From NCBI RefSeq assembly GCF_017310545.1, contig NZ_CP066203.1:1054001-1118000 (forward strand): a DNA stretch of 64,000 nt. The letters run 5' to 3'. Positions 59,902 to 64,000 of this stretch are shown here, piece after piece. Under the pieces are notes generated by a model. It did no database searches. It saw only the letters and a list, made by a program, of their open reading frames with translations, and had not been told where the DNA came from. The position numbers were made by a program, and so were the translations under genes. Numbering within the stretch: the stretch's first letter is position 1; the number at the start of each line of letters is the position of its first letter. The DNA comes from Methylacidimicrobium sp. B4. Lineage in GTDB: Bacteria > Verrucomicrobiota > Verrucomicrobiia > Methylacidiphilales > Methylacidiphilaceae.

Positions 59902-60043
59902 CTCTGCGCGGACAATCCGTCCCTACACCACTCTGGCCTCCCCCTCCCGCTCGTCCAAGGGGAAAGGGCGCTCCAGAAGGGGTTGCGCTCCTCCCCTCGG
60001 GAAAACAGTTGACAAGCCTTACTCGGCCTTCCACTGATGTGTT

Positions 60044-60652
60044 ATGCTCGTGGATAAGCAAGGTTCGCGGACGCGCATCCTCCGCTTCATCGAGTCGTAT
60101 CTCCAGCGCCATCACCGGCCGCCGACGGTTCGAGAAATCCAGCACGGATGCGGCTTCCGCAGCCCGCGAGCCGTCTCCTACCAGCTCGAGCGCCTCGAGG
60201 CGATGGGATCGATCTCCCGGCAGAAGAACTCCCGGGGAATCCTGTTGCGGAAACAGGTGGAAGAGGGATTCCCCATTCCGTTCTTCCCTTCCATTCCGGC
60301 CGGTTCGCCGATCCTCGCCCAGGAGCCGAAGGCGGAGACACTGCGGCTCACTCCGGAATCCCTGGGAGTTTCCGACCGTGCCGCCTGCTTCGCGGTGCGC
60401 GTCCACGGTTCGAGCATGATCGGGGCGGGCATTCTCGACGGAGATCTGGCGTTGATCGAAAGGAAGCCCGCTCGGGAGGGTCAGGTTGTCGCAGCGCTCA
60501 TCGACGGAGAATGCACGCTCAAGCGGCTGATTCTCGATCCGACGCACGGCTGCGTGCTTCGTTCGGAGAATCCCGCCTTCGCCGATTTGCGCCCCGCACG
60601 CGACCTTTCCGTCCAGGGCGTGTTGGTCGCGATCGTACGCAAAGTGGGGTAG
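60044..60652 (+). CDS. lexA: LexA-type transcriptional repressor (S24 self-cleaving)
   Basis: This 202-residue protein has an N-terminal winged helix ('RPPTVREIQHGCGFRSPRAVSYQLERLEAMGSI' region) and a C-terminal S24 latent protease. The autocleavage site Ala86-Gly87 is in 'SIPAGSPI', the catalytic Ser is near residue 124 in 'VHGSSMIGAGI', and Lys160 is in 'DGECTLKRL'. All are in LexA positions, so SOS-type RecA-dependent cleavage is likely. TTGACA at 60009-60014 could be a -35 box. I could not identify an operator palindrome with confidence. GTG at 60050 is an alternative start. Confidence 0.9.
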   Translation: MLVDKQGSRTRILRFIESYLQRHHRPPTVREIQHGCGFRSPRAVSYQLERLEAMGSISRQKNSRGILLRKQVEEGFPIPFFPSIPAGSPILAQEPKAETLRLTPESLGVSDRAACFAVRVHGSSMIGAGILDGDLALIERKPAREGQVVAALIDGECTLKRLILDPTHGCVLRSENPAFADLRPARDLSVQGVLVAIVRKVG

Positions 60653-60838
60653 GGTTGGGCTGGAAGCAAACCGCGATGCCAATGCCGATGCTCTTTCTTT
60701 CCGCAGTTGCGGCTTGCCAGGGAGCCCCTCTCCTCCGTTTCCTAATCCGAGCGGTTTGGCTGGACGGCGCGGGCCGGACGGCGTAATCCGCCAGGACGAT
60801 CGGCCACAAGGGAACTCGATCGAGTTTCGTTTCTTCGC

Positions 60839-61591
60839 GTGCACCCTTCTCTCTCCATCGTGCTGCCCCTCTTCAATGAAGCGGGAATTGCCACTGCGGT
60901 CGCCGCTCGGGTCACGAGCTTTGCCGAATACCACCCCGATTACGAGTTCCTCCTGGTCGACGACGGCTCCGTTGACGCCACGCCAACCATTCTCTCCGAG
61001 TTCCTTGCGAAGCGGAGGCTCCCCAATGTCCGACTTCTTCGCTATGCGTGCAATCGCGGGAAAGGGCACGCGATCCTCTTCGGATTCCGAGAAGCCCGCG
61101 GAGCCTCTTTCTGCTTCACCGATGGCGACCTCGCCTACCCGCTCGACGATCTCGACCGGATCGTCGCGGAGCTCCGAAGATCCGATGTCGTGATCGGCTC
61201 CCGCTCCCCCTGCCGCGCCTCTCAGGGTGCGCCGAATCTCAGCCGCCGCTTCCTCGGCGTCGCCTACAATCGGCTCACCCGTTTCCTCCTGGGCCTTCCC
61301 TACGCGGACACCCAAGCCGGCTTGAAAGGATTCCGCCGGGAGCCGGCCGAACGGCTCTTTTCTCTTCTCCATTCCACCGGCTTCTCCTTTGACGTCGAGC
61401 TCCTTTTTTTGGCAAGGAAGCTGGGATTGCGAATTTGCGAAATGCCCGTGCAGCCGGTGAGGGAACATTCCTACAAGACCGGCAAGGTAAAGCTCCTGCG
61501 CGACTCCGCAGCGATGCTGGCGGATCTCTGCAGGATCCGGCTGCGGGATTGGATGGGGCTTTACCATGAGCGCCGCACGCGCACTCCTTAG
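60839..61591 (+). CDS. Family 2 glycosyltransferase (dolichyl-phosphate-glucosyltransferase-like)
   Basis: This 250-residue GT2 enzyme starts at GTG 60839 with 'LSIVLPLFNEAGIATAVAARV'. The nucleotide-binding acid is in 'EFLLVDDGSVDATPTIL', the DxD-like motif is 'FCFTDGDLAYPLDDLD', and 'LPYADTQAGLKGFRREPAERLF' follows. The latter block is typical of polyprenyl-/dolichyl-phosphate sugar transferases (DPG/DPM type). It probably loads a hexose onto a lipid carrier for envelope glycan synthesis. It overlaps the deacetylase gene by 26 nt, so the three genes 60839-63514 look like one operon. Confidence 0.88.
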   Translation: MHPSLSIVLPLFNEAGIATAVAARVTSFAEYHPDYEFLLVDDGSVDATPTILSEFLAKRRLPNVRLLRYACNRGKGHAILFGFREARGASFCFTDGDLAYPLDDLDRIVAELRRSDVVIGSRSPCRASQGAPNLSRRFLGVAYNRLTRFLLGLPYADTQAGLKGFRREPAERLFSLLHSTGFSFDVELLFLARKLGLRICEMPVQPVREHSYKTGKVKLLRDSAAMLADLCRIRLRDWMGLYHERRTRTP

Positions 61592-62345
61592 CTTCGACCT
61601 CGAGGAGTTCGATATCCCCATGGAATTCGGGCGGACACTGCCCGAGGGAGAGCAGATCGAAGTGGCTCTCGTCGGGCTCCGTCGATTGATGCCGCTTTTA
61701 GCGGATCGCAAGATCGTCTCCACGTTTTTCTCGACCGCCTTCTTCGCGATGAAGGCCCCGGAGGAGGTTCGAGCGCTGGGACTGACCCAGGAGATCGCCT
61801 CCCATGGATTCGCGCACACCGGTTTTACGCCATCCGATCCCGATCGCTCGAAACGGGTGCTGGAGGAGATTACGGGCAAGCGGGTCTATGGCTATCGAAG
61901 CCCGCGCTTCCGCCCCGTAGCGGACCAGCTCCTGCAGAACGCCGGTTACCTCTATAACTCTTCGGAGAACCCGACCTTCCTGCCGGGGCGCTACTGCCGC
62001 TTCTTCGCCCCGCGCAAGGCCTACCGGAAGGGCGAGCTCCTCCAGATCCCGGTTTCGGTCTCTCCCTGGATTCGCTTTCCGTTCTTCTGGCTGGCATTCA
62101 AGAACACGCCGGCGCCTCTCTTCCGGGCGGCCGCCGCCTGGACTCTGGCGGAATCGGGCTATCTCCACCTCGTCTTTCATCCTTGGGAGTTCGCGGATCT
62201 GGGCGGCTATGGCCTACCCCGCTGGATCTCTTCCCCCTGCGGAGGGGAGCTGCTCGACCGGTTCGCTTCGTTCCTCGACTGGCTCGGGGCGAGAGCCCGG
62301 TTCACGACCCTTGCGGACTTTGCCACCGCCTTCCTCGTGCGATGA
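61566..62345 (+). CDS. Polysaccharide deacetylase (NodB-homology)
   Basis: This 259-residue NodB-type deacetylase has its first metal/catalytic acid pair in 'LLSFDLEEFDIPMEFG'. The metal His pair is in 'IASHGFAHTGF' (HxxxH), followed by 'YGYRSPRFRPVADQLLQNAGY' and the C-terminal 'HLVFHPWEFADLGGYG'. The arrangement is that of the PuuE/PgdA-like exopolysaccharide deacetylases (as in XrtA-linked members). The likely substrate is an N-acetylated lipid-linked or extracellular glycan made with the flanking glycosyltransferases. The stop overlaps the next start (ATGA). Confidence 0.88.
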   Translation: MSAARALLSFDLEEFDIPMEFGRTLPEGEQIEVALVGLRRLMPLLADRKIVSTFFSTAFFAMKAPEEVRALGLTQEIASHGFAHTGFTPSDPDRSKRVLEEITGKRVYGYRSPRFRPVADQLLQNAGYLYNSSENPTFLPGRYCRFFAPRKAYRKGELLQIPVSVSPWIRFPFFWLAFKNTPAPLFRAAAAWTLAESGYLHLVFHPWEFADLGGYGLPRWISSPCGGELLDRFASFLDWLGARARFTTLADFATAFLVR

Positions 62346-63514
62346 AACCCAGCTCCCGGGAAAACCCCCTCACGCGCGCCGGACTCCTCCTCTGGCTCGG
62401 CTATCTCGTTCTCCTCTCCCTGGTGGTCGCTCACGCACCCGAGCATGCGGTGACCCCCACCTATGCCGAGGCAAGCCGATCCTGGTGGGAGCATCGGAAC
62501 CTCTACAACCTGCAGAGCGTACATGGATTCCTCTACCTGCCTCAATCGGCGATCCTCTATACCCCCTTTGCGCTCCTTCCTCCGGTACCCAGGGAGATTC
62601 TCTGGCGGGCCGTGAATCTCGCCATCGTCGCCAGCGCCCTCGCCCGCCTGGCCCGCTTCCTCCCCCGCCCGACCCGCTCCTTCATCCTCCTGAGCCTCCT
62701 TACGATCCCCGCCTCCCTCGCCTCCGCCCGCAACGGCCAAACCAACCTGCCCCTGGCGGGTGCCATGATCCATGGCTTCCTCGAAGCCTCGAACGCCCGG
62801 GAGAATCGGGCCGCTGCCTGGTTTCTCCTGGGCTTGGCCTACAAGCCGGTCTCGATCGTCCCCTACTTATTGGCGGGAGCCCTCTACCCACGCCTCCGCC
62901 GGTCGCTGATCCTCGGGACTCTTCTCCTTCTGGCACTGCCCTGGCTCTTCGGATCCGCCGGGTTCGTCTTCGACCAGTATCAGCAATTCTGGCAGAAGTT
63001 TCTCCTCTCCGGCCAGCCCGACGAGCCGATCTTCTCGGACCTCTCGGGCCTGCTGAATGCGGTAGGGATCTCCCTCCCTTCGGCTTGGCTCTTTGCCTGC
63101 CGCGCGCTCGCGGCCCCGCTGACGCTCCTGCTCGGCCGGGTCGCCCTCCGGCGCGATCCGACCCGCGGGGCCCTCTGGCTCGACGGCTTCGCCGCAGCCT
63201 ACTTGATGCTCTTCAATCCAAGGACGGAGGCCAATTCCTACATCCTCCTCGCCCCGGCAACGGCCTTTTTCGCGCTGGGGGAGCTCTCGCTCGGCCAGCG
63301 AGCGAGCGCGGCGTGCCTCATGGGGATTACGCTCGGGCTGGGCTCTTCGAGCTACGGACCCATTCACGGCTGGACCCATCTCTGGTTCCAGCCTCTCCTC
63401 GCCCTGCTCTTCTTCGGTTACCTCGCCTTTCGCTGCCTTCGTCCGATGCCCGCGGCCGATCCGGCGACGCCGTCCTCCTTCGGCACCCGCAGGGACGAGG
63501 AGTCCGTGGGCTAA
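62342..63514 (+). CDS. GT87-type (DUF2029) membrane glycosyltransferase
   Basis: This 390-residue protein has about ten hydrophobic segments. An N-terminal helix ('AGLLLWLGYLVLLSLVVAH') is followed by a periplasmic loop with 'YAEASRSWWEHRNLYN' and 'YTPFALL'. 'ARNGQTNLPLAGAM' follows, which recalls the GT87 pattern ('P.f..l..GQ.n.ll'). GT87 enzymes (for example alpha-mannosyltransferases) use polyprenyl-phosphate sugars, which fits the GT2 gene two positions upstream. ATG 62342 overlaps the deacetylase stop. Frame is open further upstream but is antisense-like and not coding. The stop overlaps that of the convergent retropepsin-like gene by 4 nt. Confidence 0.82.
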   Translation: MKPSSRENPLTRAGLLLWLGYLVLLSLVVAHAPEHAVTPTYAEASRSWWEHRNLYNLQSVHGFLYLPQSAILYTPFALLPPVPREILWRAVNLAIVASALARLARFLPRPTRSFILLSLLTIPASLASARNGQTNLPLAGAMIHGFLEASNARENRAAAWFLLGLAYKPVSIVPYLLAGALYPRLRRSLILGTLLLLALPWLFGSAGFVFDQYQQFWQKFLLSGQPDEPIFSDLSGLLNAVGISLPSAWLFACRALAAPLTLLLGRVALRRDPTRGALWLDGFAAAYLMLFNPRTEANSYILLAPATAFFALGELSLGQRASAACLMGITLGLGSSSYGPIHGWTHLWFQPLLALLFFGYLAFRCLRPMPAADPATPSSFGTRRDEESVG

Positions 63515-64000
63515 GTTTCGCGCTCTGGCATCGCCAGGCGGACGCGCATCCGGGAGAAATCGATCGTCACCCGGAAGCGCCGACAAAAACCGCTTCCAAG
63601 AAAGCCCCCCAAGGGGAGACCTTCTCCCTGCTCGATCCGCTGGGGAAACGGGGCGATGACGCCCGAGAGATGGTGCGCCGAGAAGCCCGCGAACCGGACC
63701 TCGGGAAGGAGGATCGGCGAGGCGAGGTAGCGCCCTCCCACCCCGAAATAGCGATCTCCCCGACTCGATGGCGTGAGGCCGAGTCGGCGCGCCGCCCGCC
63801 GGCTGAGCGCAAGCGCGGTCTCGGCCGCGCCCGTGTCGAGGAAGACCAAGAGCCTCTCCCGCGAGGCCACTTCCATGGGAACTACGAGGAGCCCGCCCGG
63901 GGTCAGCCGCAGAGGTACTTCAGCGGCCCGGACGCCGGCGCTGGCCGGAGCGCTCCGGCCCGTCCCGCTCCTCTCCGCTTTCTGCAAGGAGAGACGCCGC
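63511..64000 (-). CDS. Retropepsin-like aspartic protease domain protein, 5' end outside window
   Basis: The frame is open to the right edge of the window. A TTG at 63987 could be a start, but the gene probably begins beyond it. 'RLLVFLDTGAAETALALSRRA' carries the aspartic protease DTGA motif. 'YFGVGGRYLASPILLPEVRF' and the C-terminal 'FLGSGFCRRFRVTIDFSRM' follow. This is the pattern of bacterial single-domain retropepsin-like proteins (gag-asp/PDZ-type), which may act as homodimers. No signal peptide can be seen in the available part. The substrate is unknown. Confidence 0.78.
   Translation of the reverse strand, partial: RRLSLQKAERSGTGRSAPASAGVRAAEVPLRLTPGGLLVVPMEVASRERLLVFLDTGAAETALALSRRAARRLGLTPSSRGDRYFGVGGRYLASPILLPEVRFAGFSAHHLSGVIAPFPQRIEQGEGLPLGGFLGSGFCRRFRVTIDFSRMRVRLAMPERET

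Noticed and set aside
59744-61879. A 711-residue minus-strand open frame
   Set aside because: It is antisense to the LexA-type, GT2 and deacetylase genes, all of which have clear family motifs. Long antisense frames are common at this GC content.
1-64000. CRISPR array, rRNA or tRNA genes
   Set aside because: No regularly spaced repeats, no rRNA-like segment and no convincing cloverleaf were seen in the intergenic regions by eye. A short tRNA could still be missed without a covariance-model search.

Overview
The window is a GC-rich (clearly above 60% by eye) bacterial chromosome segment of 64 kb, densely packed with mostly housekeeping genes. The best taxonomic guess is a verrucomicrobial methanotroph of the Methylacidiphilaceae, possibly Methylacidimicrobium given the GC content. 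The clues are a Minf_1886-family protein (a Planctomycetes/Verrucomicrobia-specific family named after Methylacidiphilum infernorum), LL-diaminopimelate aminotransferase, lipid A and heptose genes of a diderm envelope, and an IS607-type element with a zinc-finger-less TnpB. This is inference; no rRNA or tRNA gene was recognised in the window.

Layout. 1-5.3 kb (minus): molybdopterin genes moaE (cut by the window edge), moaD and moaA, a DUF1844 protein, a two-domain M16 peptidase, the Minf_1886 protein and a small membrane protein. 5.4-12.0 kb (plus): a PotD-like binding protein, then lpxK, waaF, murJ, btpA and an L,D-transpeptidase, mostly with 4-nt stop/start overlaps. 12.0-19.3 kb (minus): a partial complex I operon nuoBCDEFGH, without nuoA or nuoI-N. 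19.4-21.9 kb: a low-molecular-weight phosphatase gene broken by a frameshift and by an IS607-type insertion whose two flanks still encode its two parts. 22.0-31.8 kb (plus): hisC, tyrA, lolC/E-type permease, lolD, ilvE and mcsA, then gnd, rpiB and acs. 31.8-35.5 kb (minus): lpxA, radC, hflX, miaA. 35.5-40.9 kb: a half-size TSUP transporter, an unknown envelope protein, dapL, a DinG-type helicase and an RluA-type pseudouridine synthase.

40.9-43.05 kb holds a second copy of the IS607-type element, on the plus strand. 43.0-46.7 kb (minus): a STAS protein, a SpoIIE-type phosphatase, grpE and dnaJ, suggesting partner-switching control next to chaperones. 46.9-50.3 kb (plus): an MBL hydrolase, tatD and ilvD. 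50.3-51.6 kb: a divergent HxlR regulator and nitroreductase. 51.6-55.1 kb (minus) is the least explained part: a cluster of exported proteins with two tandem paralogs, a relic of a third, and a TraB/ChaN-like domain protein apparently separated from its own signal-peptide half by a one-base frameshift. 55.15-56.1 kb has no gene but carries a decayed third piece of the IS. 56.1-59.9 kb (minus): pheT, trmB, a dUTPase and a DCC-family protein. 60.0-64.0 kb: a LexA-type repressor, a three-gene glycosyltransferase/deacetylase operon and a retropepsin-like protein running off the right edge.

The most unusual signals are as follows. The two IS607-type copies share the same apparent TnpA core deletion and the same tnpB reading-frame break. 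The phosphatase gene was destroyed in more than one step. The exported-protein cluster at 51.6-55.1 kb has grown by tandem duplication, which rewired the start of the downstream gene.
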